Shown here: in pieces, positions 1 through 9,215 of the stretch
Layout: each line of letters starts with the position of its first letter
How positions within the stretch are numbered: position 1 is the first letter of the stretch
Assembly (NCBI GenBank): GCA_030431335.1
Contig: JAUIJH010000050.1
Coordinates: 1-32,105 of the forward strand
Source: Alphaproteobacteria bacterium
Lineage (GTDB): Bacteria; Pseudomonadota; Alphaproteobacteria; Rhizobiales; Amorphaceae
Reading direction: 5' to 3'
Length of the DNA: 32,105 nucleotides
Notes under the pieces: model-generated
The model's input: only the letters and a program-made list of their open reading frames with translations
What the model was told of the DNA's origin: nothing
Database searches by the model: none
Translations under genes and position numbers: made by a program

Positions 1-924
1 CACCAGACCATCGGTGAAGGCCTCGTCGGCATCGGTCCACGGCGCGTCGAGCGCGCCGAGATAGGCCTCGAGCTGCTCAACCGTGCGCGGCCCTGCGATG
101 GCGCCCGTGACGAGGCGGTTGGCGAGCACGAAGGCCACCGCATAGGCCGACGGCGAGACGCCGCGTTCCTTGGCGCGCGCGACGAAGCGATCGGCGAGCG
201 CCAGCGTCTCGGGCCGGAACTCGGTCTGCATGATGCGCATGTCCTTCACCGCGGCGCGGCTGTCATCCGGCACGGTGGCGCCGGCATACTTGCCCGACAG
301 GACGCCGCGCGCGAGCTGGCTGTAGGAGAACACGCCGATGCCGAAATGCTCGCACGCCGGCAGGAGCTCCGCCTCGATCACCCGGTAGAGGGCGTGGTAG
401 TAGGGCTGGCACACCACGGGGCGGGAGATATTGGCCTCGTCGCAGAAGCGCACCAGCTGGGCGACCCGCCAGGACCTGTGGTTGGAGACGCCGATGTAGC
501 GGATCTTACCCGAGCGCACGAGATCTTCCAGCGCACGCACGGTTTCCTGCAGCGGCGTCAGCGGGTCTTCCTTGTGCAGGTACAGGATGTCGATGTGGTC
601 GGTGCCCAGGCGCTTGAGCGAACCGGCCACCGCCTCCATCATCCAGCGCCGCGACAGGCCCTGGTGGGTCGGGTCGGTGCCCATCTGGTTGGCGAGCTTG
701 GTGGCGAGGACCACGTGGCTGCGCTCGCGCTTGATGAGACGCCCCACCACCTCCTCCGAGGCGCCGCCATTATAGACGTCGGCCGTGTCGAGGAAGTTGA
801 TGCCGGCTTCGCGGGCGCGGGCGTAGATGCGGTCGGCTTCCTTGTCGTCGGTGCGACCGCCGAAGGTCATCGTGCCGAGGCACAGGTTGGAAACTTTGAG
901 GCCGCTGCGGCCCAGCACGGTCAT
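1..924 (-). CDS. Aldo/keto reductase, 3' end cut by window edge
   Basis: NAD(P)H-dependent oxidoreductase of the aldo/keto reductase superfamily, presumably cytosolic; the substrate cannot be read from sequence. The 308 visible codons start MTVLGRSGLKVSNLCLGTMT, a typical AKR N-terminus. The catalytic tetrad is visible: Asp46 and Tyr51 (FLDTADVY), Lys76 (VVLATK) and His117 (ILYLHKEDP). The cofactor-side motif IRYIGVSNH is also present. Family members are usually 310-350 residues, so only a short C-terminal piece is missing. The ATG at 924 fits the family start but has no strong Shine-Dalgarno. The gene is divergent from the acyl-CoA synthetase at 1339. Confidence 0.9.
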   Translation of the reverse strand, partial: MTVLGRSGLKVSNLCLGTMTFGGRTDDKEADRIYARAREAGINFLDTADVYNGGASEEVVGRLIKRERSHVVLATKLANQMGTDPTHQGLSRRWMMEAVAGSLKRLGTDHIDILYLHKEDPLTPLQETVRALEDLVRSGKIRYIGVSNHRSWRVAQLVRFCDEANISRPVVCQPYYHALYRVIEAELLPACEHFGIGVFSYSQLARGVLSGKYAGATVPDDSRAAVKDMRIMQTEFRPETLALADRFVARAKERGVSPSAYAVAFVLANRLVTGAIAGPRTVEQLEAYLGALDAPWTDADEAFTDGLV

Positions 925-1338
925 ATTTTGCACGGGATGGCGCTTTCTTTGTTCTCGCGCGCGTATCCTTAGCGCAATCGGGCGCCCGACCGAACCCGTT
1001 CCGTCGTCTGCGCTGCAATTTGGGGCACCAGCCAAGGCCCCGTCCGCCGACCGCGAGACTTCACCGAATCATCGCCGGCCGTGAAGGAGAAAATACCTGA
1101 AGCGACGATGAAGACGACAGGACGTCTGTCCGATTATCTCGCCATCCTCGCGATCGAAGAGGCGACCAATACCTCACCGGCCCCGTTGGCGCCGGATCGA
1201 CTTGTTGGCCGAGGCGACGGATCGGCCCTGCGCTCTCGGTTTTAATCTACGTTAAGATCTATACCCGGCGGCGAGAGCCCTTATAGTTCTTGCGTTGGCG
1301 CATACGCGTCCACCTTTCAACCACCGCGATGGAAACCC
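925..1338. other. Divergent intergenic region, about 410 bp
   Basis: Separates the aldo/keto reductase (-) from the ligase (+) and must hold promoters for both. No convincing operator, tRNA or terminator was seen. A 45-codon open frame (1108-1245, +) lies inside and is listed separately. The stretch 1240-1330 is less GC-rich than the neighbouring genes, as expected of a promoter region. Confidence 0.5.
1108..1245 (+). CDS. Possible small ORF, 45 aa, unknown
   Basis: An ATG at 1108 opens a 45-codon frame beginning MKTTGRLSDYLAILAIEEAT and ending TAA at 1245. An in-frame GTG at 1081 would add nine residues. The first twenty residues could form an amphipathic helix; the rest is Arg/Gly/Pro rich and looks non-coding. 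There is no clear Shine-Dalgarno. It could be a real small protein, the broken remnant of a regulator, or chance. I do not recognise it. Confidence 0.15.
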   Translation: MKTTGRLSDYLAILAIEEATNTSPAPLAPDRLVGRGDGSALRSRF

Positions 1339-2880
1339 ATGCGATATTATGGCGCCCGATTGGCCGGTCCGGCCGACGTCTCGAAGCTCTTGCAGCGCGG
1401 CCTGGACCTCTTCCCGCAGCGCACCGCCCTCGTGACGCAGGACGGCGACTGGAGCTGGCAGGCGCTCGACGAGATGAGCAGCGCCTATGCGGCCGGTCTC
1501 CTGCGCCTGGGCTTTGCGCCCGGCGACCGCATCGCCTCGCTCCTGCCCAATTGCGGCAAGTTGTTCGTGCACATTCTGGGGATCCTCAAGGCGGGGATCG
1601 TCGGGGTGCCGCTCAACTATCGCTACACGCCGTTCGAAATCGACCATGCGCTCGACGTCAGCGGTGCCCGCGGCATCGTCTACGACTTAAGCCGCCTCGC
1701 CGACATCGAGGCATCCGAGCGCTGCCGGGACCTCGCCTTCAAGCTCGCCTTCGACACGAACCGCTGGGACACGGGCGACGATTGCGCCCCGCTCCTGGCC
1801 GAGCCGGCCGGCGCGTTCCCGCCGGTCGACGCCGACGCGCCGGCGCTGATGTTCTTCACCTCCGGCAGCACGGGGCCGGCCAAGGGCGTCACCCATTCGG
1901 CCCGTACGCTGGGTTACATCGTCGCCAGCGGCGGCCTCACCTTCCAGATCTCGCCGGACGACCGCTTCATGGCGGGCTCGTCGTGCTCGCACATCGGCGG
2001 CTTCGCGAACGTCCTGTTGAGCTGGTGGCAGGGGGCGATGGCGCTCGCCCCAAGGGTCGGCAACCCGCGCCGGCAGCTCGAGATGATGCGGACCTGGAAG
2101 CCCACCCTCGTCACGATGCTCCCGGCCGCCCTGTTCGAATTGGAGCGCAGCGCCGAAGCGGTTGCGGACGATTTCGCATCGCTGCGCCTCGTGGGCTCGG
2201 GCGGCGACAAGGTGCCCGAGCAGCTGGAAAGCGAGTTCACGCAGAAGACGGGCCTGCCCATCGACGAGATCTACGGGATGACCGAGATCGGCCTTTCCCA
2301 CGTCAATCCGTCGAGCGGGCTGGTCAAGTTCGGCTCCTTCGGGCGGACGTCGCCCGGCTACATGAGCGAGGTGCGCGACGAGGACGGCCGGCCCCTGCCC
2401 TGCGGCGAGGAGGGCCGCCTGTGGATCAAGTTCCCCGGCACCACCATCGGCTACTGGGCACGCCCCGACGCCACCGCCGAGGTGTACGATGCCGACGGCT
2501 GGTTCGACACCGGCGACGTGGTGCGCGTCGACGAGGAAGGCTTCTTCTATTTCTGTGGCCGCCGAAAGCAGATCATCGTCCACAACGGCTCCAACATCTT
2601 CCCGCAGGAGGTGGAGGACGCGCTGCTCCAGCACGATGCGGTGAGCGGGGTCGGGGTGATCGGCCTGCACGACCAGGTGCACGGGGAAAACGTGCGCGCC
2701 TATGTCAGCCTGCGCGCCGAGGCGGCAGCGCCTTCCAAGCTCGAGCTGATCGCGTTCGCGGCCGAGCGGATCGGCTACAAGGCGCCGGAAGAGATCGTTT
2801 TCCTGCCCGAGCTGCCGCTCAATCCCACCGGCAAGGTGGACCGCGTGGCGCTCAAGCAGGTCGCCGCCGCAACCCACTGA
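1339..2880 (+). CDS. AMP-dependent acyl-CoA synthetase/ligase family protein
   Basis: Class I adenylate-forming enzyme, expected to activate a carboxylic acid to the acyl-AMP and then the CoA thioester; the acid is not identifiable. Across 513 residues the core motifs appear in order: phosphate-binding loop TSGSTGPAKG (174-183), YGMTE (312-316), WFDTGD (388-393), the hinge region GRRKQIIVHNGSNIFPQEVE, and the C-terminal catalytic Lys499 in NPTGKVDR. Length matches stand-alone fatty/aryl-acid ligases rather than peptide synthetase modules. It has no fused carrier domain and is cytosolic. The upstream Shine-Dalgarno (GGAAA) is weak. It converges with the liv operon, 43 bp away, so a shared acid substrate (for example a branched-chain or aromatic acid) is possible but unproven. 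Confidence 0.9.
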   Translation: MRYYGARLAGPADVSKLLQRGLDLFPQRTALVTQDGDWSWQALDEMSSAYAAGLLRLGFAPGDRIASLLPNCGKLFVHILGILKAGIVGVPLNYRYTPFEIDHALDVSGARGIVYDLSRLADIEASERCRDLAFKLAFDTNRWDTGDDCAPLLAEPAGAFPPVDADAPALMFFTSGSTGPAKGVTHSARTLGYIVASGGLTFQISPDDRFMAGSSCSHIGGFANVLLSWWQGAMALAPRVGNPRRQLEMMRTWKPTLVTMLPAALFELERSAEAVADDFASLRLVGSGGDKVPEQLESEFTQKTGLPIDEIYGMTEIGLSHVNPSSGLVKFGSFGRTSPGYMSEVRDEDGRPLPCGEEGRLWIKFPGTTIGYWARPDATAEVYDADGWFDTGDVVRVDEEGFFYFCGRRKQIIVHNGSNIFPQEVEDALLQHDAVSGVGVIGLHDQVHGENVRAYVSLRAEAAAPSKLELIAFAAERIGYKAPEEIVFLPELPLNPTGKVDRVALKQVAAATH

Positions 2881-2923
2881 CGGGGCCTCGAACCGCCCGG
2901 CCGCAACGCGAACCCGGCGCGGT

Positions 2924-4228
2924 TCAGACCCGCTGCGTCTCCGGGATCAGGCCGCGCGGCGCGAAGCGCAGGACCAGAAGCAGCACCACGCCCATCACCA
3001 CGTAGCGCATCTGCGGGGCGTTGGAGATGAGGTGGTCGCGCACCGGGCTGTCGGCGCCGAGCCACAGCGTGGCCTTGTCGATCAGGAAGGTGCCGACGGG
3101 CTCGGCCTGAACCCACGTGAACCAGACGAAGAACGCGCCCACCGTGGCGCCCCAGTTGTTGCCCGAGCCGCCGATGATCACCATCACCCAGATCAGGAAG
3201 GTGAAGCGCAGCGGCTGGTAGGTGCCCGGCGTGAACTGGCCGTCGAGCGTGGTCATCATGGCGCCGGCGATGCCGATCACCGCCGAGCCGAGCACGAAGA
3301 CGATGAGGTGCAGCCGCTTGACGTCCTTGCCCATGGCGCCGGCGGCGGTCTCGTTGTCGCGCACCGCGCGCATCATGCGCCCCCAGGGCGACCAGAGCGC
3401 GCGCTGCGCCAGCCACAGGATGATGGCGAGCACCACCACGAACAGCCCCGTATAGCCCGCGCGCACCAGGACGGTGGACAGCTCCACCGAGCCGATGGGC
3501 AGCGCCTCGGCGAGGGAGGCGAACCAGGCCTCCTGGCGCATCTCCACTTCGTAGGGCATCGGGCGCGGCAGGCCGACCACGTTCTTCACGCCGCGCGCCA
3601 GCCAGTCCTCGTTGACGAGGATCGCGACGACGATCTCCGACACGCCCAGCGTCGCGATGGCGAGATAGTCCGCGCGCAGCCCCAGCGCGATCTTGCCGAT
3701 CACGAAGGCCGCGCCGGCGGCGAAGATGCCGCCCACCACCCAGCTCAACAGCACCGGCAGGCCGGCCCCGCCGAGAAAGCCCGTCGCGGACGGGTTGACC
3801 GCCTCGATCGCCTCGACAGCGGGGCTGAGCACGGTGGTCGCGAGAACATAGGCCGCGATCGCCGTGAGCGTGACCAGCGCCACGCGCATGATGCCGGTGA
3901 AGGTCCGCCCCAGCGCCAGCGCCGCCACCACGGCCGCCACCACCACGAGCAGCGCGAGGAGCACCCCGGGCCCGCCCGCCTGCCACGCCTCGGGGACGGG
4001 CTGGCTCGCCGTCAGCACCACCGCGAGGCCGCCCAGCGCGGTGAAGCCCATCACGCCGAAATTGACCAGCCCCGCGTAGCCCCACTGGAGGTTGATGCCG
4101 AGCGCCATCACCGCCGAGATGAGGCACATGTTGAGGATCGACAGCGCCAGCGACCAACTCTGCATCGCCCCGGTCGCCAGGATGAGCAGGAAGAAGATCG
4201 CGAACGGCAGCACGGCGCGCAGATTCAT
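2924..4228 (-). CDS. livM: Branched-chain amino acid-type ABC transporter permease LivM
   Basis: Inner-membrane permease of a LivKHMGF-type importer, pairing with the LivH homologue encoded just upstream. The 434-residue protein starts MNLRAVLPFAIFFLLILATG and is almost wholly hydrophobic, with about nine to ten predicted membrane segments. The LivM signature loop LAIATLGVSEIVVAIL contacts the ATPases, and the C-terminus FAPRGLIPETQRV is typical of the family. A longer open frame extends upstream into livH, but the ATG at 4228 has an excellent GGGAGG Shine-Dalgarno 37 bp after the livH stop, so it is preferred. The protein is somewhat longer than many LivM (about 330-425 residues). Last gene of the operon. 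Confidence 0.93.
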   Translation of the reverse strand: MNLRAVLPFAIFFLLILATGAMQSWSLALSILNMCLISAVMALGINLQWGYAGLVNFGVMGFTALGGLAVVLTASQPVPEAWQAGGPGVLLALLVVVAAVVAALALGRTFTGIMRVALVTLTAIAAYVLATTVLSPAVEAIEAVNPSATGFLGGAGLPVLLSWVVGGIFAAGAAFVIGKIALGLRADYLAIATLGVSEIVVAILVNEDWLARGVKNVVGLPRPMPYEVEMRQEAWFASLAEALPIGSVELSTVLVRAGYTGLFVVVLAIILWLAQRALWSPWGRMMRAVRDNETAAGAMGKDVKRLHLIVFVLGSAVIGIAGAMMTTLDGQFTPGTYQPLRFTFLIWVMVIIGGSGNNWGATVGAFFVWFTWVQAEPVGTFLIDKATLWLGADSPVRDHLISNAPQMRYVVMGVVLLLVLRFAPRGLIPETQRV

Positions 4229-4265
4229 CGGGACCTCCCGGCGCGGAGCGGACGACGGGCGGGGC

Positions 4266-5282
4266 TCATGTCGCCGCCCGCTTGTTGAAGAGGCCGCTGG
4301 GCCGCAGGAGCAACGTCGCCACCAGGATGACGAAGGCGACCGCGAACTTGTAGTCCGTCGAGAGGAACTGGGCGAGCCCGTCCGGCACCCAGCTCTCCGG
4401 CAGGATGTAGCCAAGGAAGCGCTTGTAGGCGTAGGTGATCAGCACTTCGGCGAAGGCGATGATGAAGCCGCCCGCCACCGCGCCCAGCGGCGAGCCGAAA
4501 CCGCCGACGATGGCCGCCGCGAAGATCGGCAGCACCAGTTCCTGGAAGACGAACGGCTTGTAGCTCTTGTCGAGCCCGTAGAGCGTGCCGGCGACCGCCG
4601 CCAGCGCCGCCGACAGCGTCCATGCGATGAGGACGACGCGGCCGGCATCGATGCCCGACAGCGTCGCGAGATCCTCGTTGTCGGCGTAGGCGCGCATCGA
4701 CTTGCCGGTGCGCGTCTTCTGCAGGAACCAGAACAGCAGCCCCATCGCGATGACGGTGGTCACCACGGTGATGACCTGCGTCGTCTTGATCGCGAGCCCT
4801 TCGCGCAGCCCCGTCAGGTCGCGGAAGTCGCGCGCGGAGATCAGGAAGCGCTCGCCGTCGGTGAAGACCTGGTCGTTGGGGCCGATGATGAAGCGGATCA
4901 GGCCGGCCATCACGAACATCACGCCGATGGACACGATGATGAAGATCACCTGGTCCGAGCGCTGCTCGCGATAGAAGCGGTAGACCACGCGATCCGTCGC
5001 CAGCACGAACAGGATCGAGCCGAGGATGGCGAAGGGAAGCGCGAGGAGCGCCGTCGGCAAGGGGTCGATGGAGACGCCATTGTCCTGCAGGATCCAGGTC
5101 GCGAACACGGCAATCATGGCGCCGAACGACATGGTCTCGCCGTGCGCGAAGTTGGAAAAGCGCAGGACCGCGAAGATCAAGGTGACGCCGAGCGCGCCGA
5201 GCGCGAGCTGGCAACCGTAGGCGAGGCCCGGCACCAGGGCGAAATTGGTAATCAGCACCAGCGCGTTGAGGGCGTCCTCCAC
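4266..5282 (-). CDS. livH: Branched-chain amino acid-type ABC transporter permease LivH
   Basis: Second inner-membrane permease of the Liv-type importer, 338 residues. The N-terminal LGVTLIFAVLRFSNFAHGET block, followed by MSFGAM, is the LivH hallmark. About eight hydrophobic segments follow, with the ATPase-contacting segment around VLIAWTLSAALAAVAGTLYG. Only 3 bp separate it from the livF stop, indicating transcription and probably translation with livF. Substrate cannot be read from the permease; Liv-type systems carry Leu/Ile/Val, other amino acids, amides, urea or aromatic acids. Confidence 0.95.
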   Translation of the reverse strand: MEDALNALVLITNFALVPGLAYGCQLALGALGVTLIFAVLRFSNFAHGETMSFGAMIAVFATWILQDNGVSIDPLPTALLALPFAILGSILFVLATDRVVYRFYREQRSDQVIFIIVSIGVMFVMAGLIRFIIGPNDQVFTDGERFLISARDFRDLTGLREGLAIKTTQVITVVTTVIAMGLLFWFLQKTRTGKSMRAYADNEDLATLSGIDAGRVVLIAWTLSAALAAVAGTLYGLDKSYKPFVFQELVLPIFAAAIVGGFGSPLGAVAGGFIIAFAEVLITYAYKRFLGYILPESWVPDGLAQFLSTDYKFAVAFVILVATLLLRPSGLFNKRAAT

Positions 5283-5285
5283 GGC

Positions 5286-5990
5286 TCAGCCTCCCAGGAA
5301 CAGGCGCCGGACTTCGGCGTTCTTGAGCAGCGCCTCGCCCGTGTCGGTGTAGGCGTTGCGCCCCTGGGCGAGGACGTAGCCGCGGTGGGCGATCTCCAGC
5401 GCCTGCTTGGCGTTCTGCTCCACCATCAGGATGGCGATGCCGGTCTTGGCGACGTCGATGATGCGGTCGAACAGCTCGTCCATCACGATGGGGGAGACGC
5501 CGGCGGTGGGCTCGTCCAGCATCAGGACGGCGGGCTTGGTCATCAGCGCGCGGCCGACGGCGACCTGCTGGCGCTGCCCGCCGGACAATTCGCCCGCCGG
5601 CTGGCGGCGCTTTTCGGCGAGCACCGGAAACAGATCGTAGACTTCGGCCATGGTGGCGGCGATGTCGTCGCGGCGCAGGAACCCGCCCATCTCGAGGTTT
5701 TCCTCCACCGTCAGCGAGGGGAAGACGTTGCGCACCTGCGGCACGAAGCTCATGCCTTCCGACACGCGGTCGGTGGGCTTCATGCGCGTCACGTCGCGGC
5801 CTTCCAGCGTGACCTTGCCCTGGCGCAGGTTCAGCATGCCGAACACCGCCTTCATGGCGGTGGACTTGCCCGCGCCGTTGGGCCCGACGATGACGGCGAT
5901 CTCGCCGCGGTCGGCTTCCAGGGTGCACTCGTGCAGGATATCGGCGCCCCCGTAGCCGCCGGTCATGGCATCGGCTCGCAGGATGCTCAT
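5286..5990 (-). CDS. livF: ABC transporter ATP-binding protein LivF
   Basis: Cytoplasmic ATPase of the Liv-type importer, 234 residues, the usual LivF length. Walker A is GPNGAGKST (36-44), the signature motif LSGGQ (135-139), and Walker B VLMLDEPTAG (155-164). The post-D-loop VEQNAKQAL, with Gln where most ABC ATPases have a switch His, is the normal LivF variant. Its ATG overlaps the livG stop by 4 bp (ATGA), implying translational coupling. It forms a heterodimer with LivG on the LivH/LivM permeases. Confidence 0.95.
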   Translation of the reverse strand: MSILRADAMTGGYGGADILHECTLEADRGEIAVIVGPNGAGKSTAMKAVFGMLNLRQGKVTLEGRDVTRMKPTDRVSEGMSFVPQVRNVFPSLTVEENLEMGGFLRRDDIAATMAEVYDLFPVLAEKRRQPAGELSGGQRQQVAVGRALMTKPAVLMLDEPTAGVSPIVMDELFDRIIDVAKTGIAILMVEQNAKQALEIAHRGYVLAQGRNAYTDTGEALLKNAEVRRLFLGG

Positions 5991-6826
5991 GCGCCGTCGC
6001 CTTTGCTGTGCCTGGAGCCGCGGCCGAGATAGGCCTCGATCACCGCCTCGTTGGACAGGATCGCGTCCGGCGTCCCCTCGGCGAGGACGGCGCCCTCGGC
6101 CATCACGATGACCGGGTCGCAGAGCCGGGCGATGAAGTCCATGTCGTGCTCGATGAGGCAGAACGTGTAGCCGCGCTCGGCGTGCAGCCGCTGGATGACG
6201 GTGCCGATGGTGGCCAGCAGCGTGCGGTTCACGCCGGCGCCCACCTCGTCGAGGAAGACGATCTTGGCGTCGACCATCATGGTGCGGCCGAGTTCCAGGA
6301 GCTTCTTCTGGCCGCCGGACAGGTTGCCCGCCCGCTCGTCGGCGAGATGGGAGAGGGTGAGGAAATCGAGGATTTCGTCGGCCTTCTCGCGCACCGCGCG
6401 CTCGCGCTCGGCGACGCGGCCGGGGCGGAACCAGGCATTGACGAGCGCTTCGCCCGGCTGGCCGGGTGGCACCATCATCAGATTTTCGCGCACCGAGAGG
6501 GAATGGAATTCGTGGGCGAGCTGGAAGGTCCGCAGCAGCCCCTTGGCGAAAAGGGCATGGGGCGGCAGGCCGGTCACGTCCTCGCCGTCGAGGCGGACGT
6601 GGCCGGCGGTGGGCTTATAGAGCCCCGCGATGATGTTGAAGAGCGTCGTCTTGCCGGCACCGTTCGGGCCGATCAGGCCCGTGATGGTGCCGCGCCCGAT
6701 GGTGAGCGACACGTCGCGCACCGCGTGGATGCCGCCGAACCATTTGGAAAGGCCGTCCACCTCGATCATCGCTGAGGCCATGCCGGCCCGCGCCGAGGCG
6801 CGGACCGGCGATGCGTCGGTGATCAA
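5987..6826 (-). CDS. livG: ABC transporter ATP-binding protein LivG
   Basis: Second ATPase of the Liv-type importer. Walker A GPNGAGKTT is near residues 53-61, followed by signature LSGGQKKLLELGRTMM, Walker B IVFLDE and switch His in IEHDMDF. The usual Pro after the Walker B Glu is Val here (LDEVGAG), a mild deviation. The start is uncertain: a TTG at 6826 overlaps the livK stop by 4 bp (TTGA), giving 279 residues, while ATGs at 6781 (MASAMIEV) and 6769 (MIEVDGLSKWFGG) give 264 or 260, closer to the family average. None has a strong Shine-Dalgarno; coupling to livK termination is plausible. Confidence 0.93.
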   Translation of the reverse strand: MITDASPVRASARAGMASAMIEVDGLSKWFGGIHAVRDVSLTIGRGTITGLIGPNGAGKTTLFNIIAGLYKPTAGHVRLDGEDVTGLPPHALFAKGLLRTFQLAHEFHSLSVRENLMMVPPGQPGEALVNAWFRPGRVAERERAVREKADEILDFLTLSHLADERAGNLSGGQKKLLELGRTMMVDAKIVFLDEVGAGVNRTLLATIGTVIQRLHAERGYTFCLIEHDMDFIARLCDPVIVMAEGAVLAEGTPDAILSNEAVIEAYLGRGSRHSKGDGA

Positions 6827-8010
6827 CGATACTTGACCGTCTGGATCTTGCCGTCCTGTATCTCGATCTCGCGGAAGTTGCCCGCGCTCTCGCCGGGGCC
6901 GATCAGCTCGACCGCGGAAGCGCCCACGTAGTCGACATCGCCGCCGTCCTTGAGGATCTTGAGGGCCTTGGCGAGCTCGCCCGGCAGGATCTTCTCGCCC
7001 GGCTCGTTGGCAACGCTCACGACCTCGCCCTTGAAAACGGCGGGATCGGTGGAACCGGCCTTCTGCATCGCCAGCAGGAGCAGCGCGGCGGCGTCATAGG
7101 CCTCCGGCGAATAGACGCCCGGGTTGAAGCCATTGTCCGCGGCCATCTTGGCGAAGATCTCGGCGCCGCTGGAATCGGAGCCCGGATAGATGCCGTAGGA
7201 GCCGTCGAGGTCGGGGCCGATCGCCTCGATCAGGAGTTCGCCGACCATGCCGTCGGGCAGGATGAAGGTGTCGAACGCGCCCGAATCGAGCGCCGCCTGC
7301 ACGATGCCCTTGCCGCCCTGGTCGAGGTAGCCGGCCACGATCAGCACTTCGCCGCCGGCCGAGGCCAGCGCCGCGACTTCGGCCGAATAGTCGCCCTTGC
7401 CGTCCTCGTGGGAGGCGTTGATGGTGATGGTGCCGCCCTTCTTCTCAAATGCCGAGGCGATCGAGTCGGCGAGACCCTTGCCGTAGTCGTTGTTGGTGTA
7501 GGTCAGCGCCGCCTCGGTGATCCCGTGCTCCTCGAGGATGTCGGCGAGAACCTCGCCCTGGCGCGCATCGGAGGGGGCGACGCGGAAGAACTGGCCGTTG
7601 TCCTCCACCGTCGACAGCGCCGGCGAGGTGGCGGACGGGGAAATCATCACGGTGCCGTTGGGCAGCGCCGCGTTCTGCAGCACGGCGGTGGTGGCGCCGG
7701 AGCACATGGCGCCGACGATGGCCGCCACACCGTCCGAGGTGATGAGGCGCTCGGCGGCCGTGGTCGCCGCGCCGGCGTCGACGCAGGTGGAGTCGCCCCG
7801 CACCGGCGTGACTGTGGACCCGTCCAGGAACTCGCCCGATTCAGAGACTTCGGCGATCGCCAGCTCGGCGCCCGACGCAATGGCCGGTGCCAAGCTTTCC
7901 AAGGGTCCAGTAAAGCCGAGCAGCACGCCGATTTTAACCTCGGCGGCAAAGCCCGGCGTTGCGGCAAGCAGCGCTGCCACACTGACGATTGCGGCAAAGG
8001 ACTTTTTCAT
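6823..8010 (-). CDS. livK: Periplasmic amino acid-binding protein LivK-like
   Basis: Substrate-binding protein of the importer and first gene of livKGFHM. The 395-residue product begins MKKSFAAIVSVAALLAATPGFA, a clear Sec signal peptide with likely cleavage after AFA-type GFA|AEV. The mature part starts EVKIGVLLGFTGPL, the standard type I periplasmic binding fold opening of the LivK/Peripla_BP_6 family. Two Cys may form the disulfide seen in this family. The ATG at 8010 has a GGGAG Shine-Dalgarno; an upstream in-frame start would add eight residues before the signal peptide and is unlikely. Ligand specificity is unknown. Confidence 0.93.
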   Translation of the reverse strand: MKKSFAAIVSVAALLAATPGFAAEVKIGVLLGFTGPLESLAPAIASGAELAIAEVSESGEFLDGSTVTPVRGDSTCVDAGAATTAAERLITSDGVAAIVGAMCSGATTAVLQNAALPNGTVMISPSATSPALSTVEDNGQFFRVAPSDARQGEVLADILEEHGITEAALTYTNNDYGKGLADSIASAFEKKGGTITINASHEDGKGDYSAEVAALASAGGEVLIVAGYLDQGGKGIVQAALDSGAFDTFILPDGMVGELLIEAIGPDLDGSYGIYPGSDSSGAEIFAKMAADNGFNPGVYSPEAYDAAALLLLAMQKAGSTDPAVFKGEVVSVANEPGEKILPGELAKALKILKDGGDVDYVGASAVELIGPGESAGNFREIEIQDGKIQTVKYR

Positions 8011-8131
8011 TTGGAGCTCCCTCACGAGTATCATTTATTTTCAAGGAAATGCACACCGTCCGCCCTGGCGCAAGACGTGATGCACGCGCCCCGGTTGCGG
8101 CTTCGCCGGTGTTCCGCCCCTTCCGCTGGCT

Positions 8132-9094
8132 TTAGGCCCGCTCGCCGACCGTATCGGCCATCTGTGCGCCGCGTTCGCCGCGGGCTTGCGGCGCGCCAGT
8201 GGTGGTGTCGCGCGCCGTCTGATGCTCGAGTTCCGCGTTGAGTTCGGCGCCCAGCAGCACCGCGAAGGCGGACAGCCACAGCCACATCAACAGGATGATC
8301 ACGCCGCCCAGCGCGCCGTAGGTCTCGTTGTAGTTCGCGAAGTGGCTGACATAGATGGAGAACCCCACCGACGCCGCGATCCACAGGAGGGTGGCGACGA
8401 CGGCGCCCCAGCTCACCCACTGCCAGCGCGGCTTGCTGCGGCTCGGCGCGAAGCGATAGACCACGGCGAGCGCCAGGAGCACGACCAGCGCCATGATCGG
8501 CCAGCGCGCCAGCGTGACGTTGGCGCCGACGATGCCGTCGAGCCCCAGCGCGGCGACGAGCGCCGGCACCACCACCACGGCGCCGAGCGCGAGGATCGCC
8601 ACCACGATGGCGCCGAACGTCAGCGCCAGCGCCGTCAGGACGAGTTGGAAAAAGCCGCGGCTCTCACTCTCGCCATAGATGATGTTGAGCCCCTCCATCA
8701 GCGCCTTGACGCCCTTGGAGGCGCTATAGAGCGCGAACAGCAGGCCGAACACGGTGGCGAAGGTCATGCCGGCCCCGGCATTGCCGGCGATGGCGCCCAC
8801 CTGGTCGGTGATGATCGCGCCGGCCTCGGCCGGCAGCATGGAGCTGGCGCCGGCGATCTCCTGCTGGATTTCGGCCGGATCGGCCATCAGCCCCCACAGC
8901 GAAACCGTGGCGGCGAGCGCGGGAAAGATCGCCAGCAGGCCGTAGAAGGCGACACCCGCCGCCGTCAGCGACAGGTGGTCGTTGGCGACCGCCGTCTTGA
9001 GCCGCATCGCGATATCCCACCAGCCGGCGAGCGGAACGCCGAACGGCGAAGTTGCGCCGCGGCCTCTCGCATTGCCCGTGTCGGATCGGCTCAT
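8132..9094 (-). CDS. YihY/BrkB family inner-membrane protein
   Basis: Integral membrane protein of the YihY/virulence factor BrkB family (PF03631), 320 residues. The family core begins around LKTAVANDHLSLTAAGVAFY (residues 31-50) and continues through about six hydrophobic segments to LGAELNAELEH, the typical C-terminal motif. Its biochemical role is not established. The ATG at 9094 follows a GGGGAG Shine-Dalgarno, which decides the start although the frame stays open far upstream. The tail after residue 290 is polar and probably cytoplasmic. It sits between ilvE and livK in the same direction, but gaps of 120-200 bp make separate promoters likely. Confidence 0.9.
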   Translation of the reverse strand: MSRSDTGNARGRGATSPFGVPLAGWWDIAMRLKTAVANDHLSLTAAGVAFYGLLAIFPALAATVSLWGLMADPAEIQQEIAGASSMLPAEAGAIITDQVGAIAGNAGAGMTFATVFGLLFALYSASKGVKALMEGLNIIYGESESRGFFQLVLTALALTFGAIVVAILALGAVVVVPALVAALGLDGIVGANVTLARWPIMALVVLLALAVVYRFAPSRSKPRWQWVSWGAVVATLLWIAASVGFSIYVSHFANYNETYGALGGVIILLMWLWLSAFAVLLGAELNAELEHQTARDTTTGAPQARGERGAQMADTVGERA

Positions 9095-9215
9095 AAACTC
9101 CCCCTGCCCTTCGCACCGAATGCCCCATGCACCGGCGCGACGCGGCATGCGTCGCAATTTCACGCACGAGGTTGTTAATTCAATTGCGATTGCGCCAAGT
9201 CGTTCCGCCGGACGT

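Noticed and set aside
346..972. 208-codon plus-strand frame opposite the aldo/keto reductase
   Set aside because: The minus strand shows a complete AKR catalytic tetrad; the plus frame matches nothing.
2890..2925. GAACCGC/GCGGTTC inverted repeat as a terminator between the ligase and livM
   Set aside because: Loop is long, no U-tract follows, and one arm overlaps the livM stop; too weak to call.
3032..4288. 418-codon plus-strand frame opposite livM
   Set aside because: His/Arg/Asp repeats typical of the antisense of a membrane protein gene in high-GC DNA.
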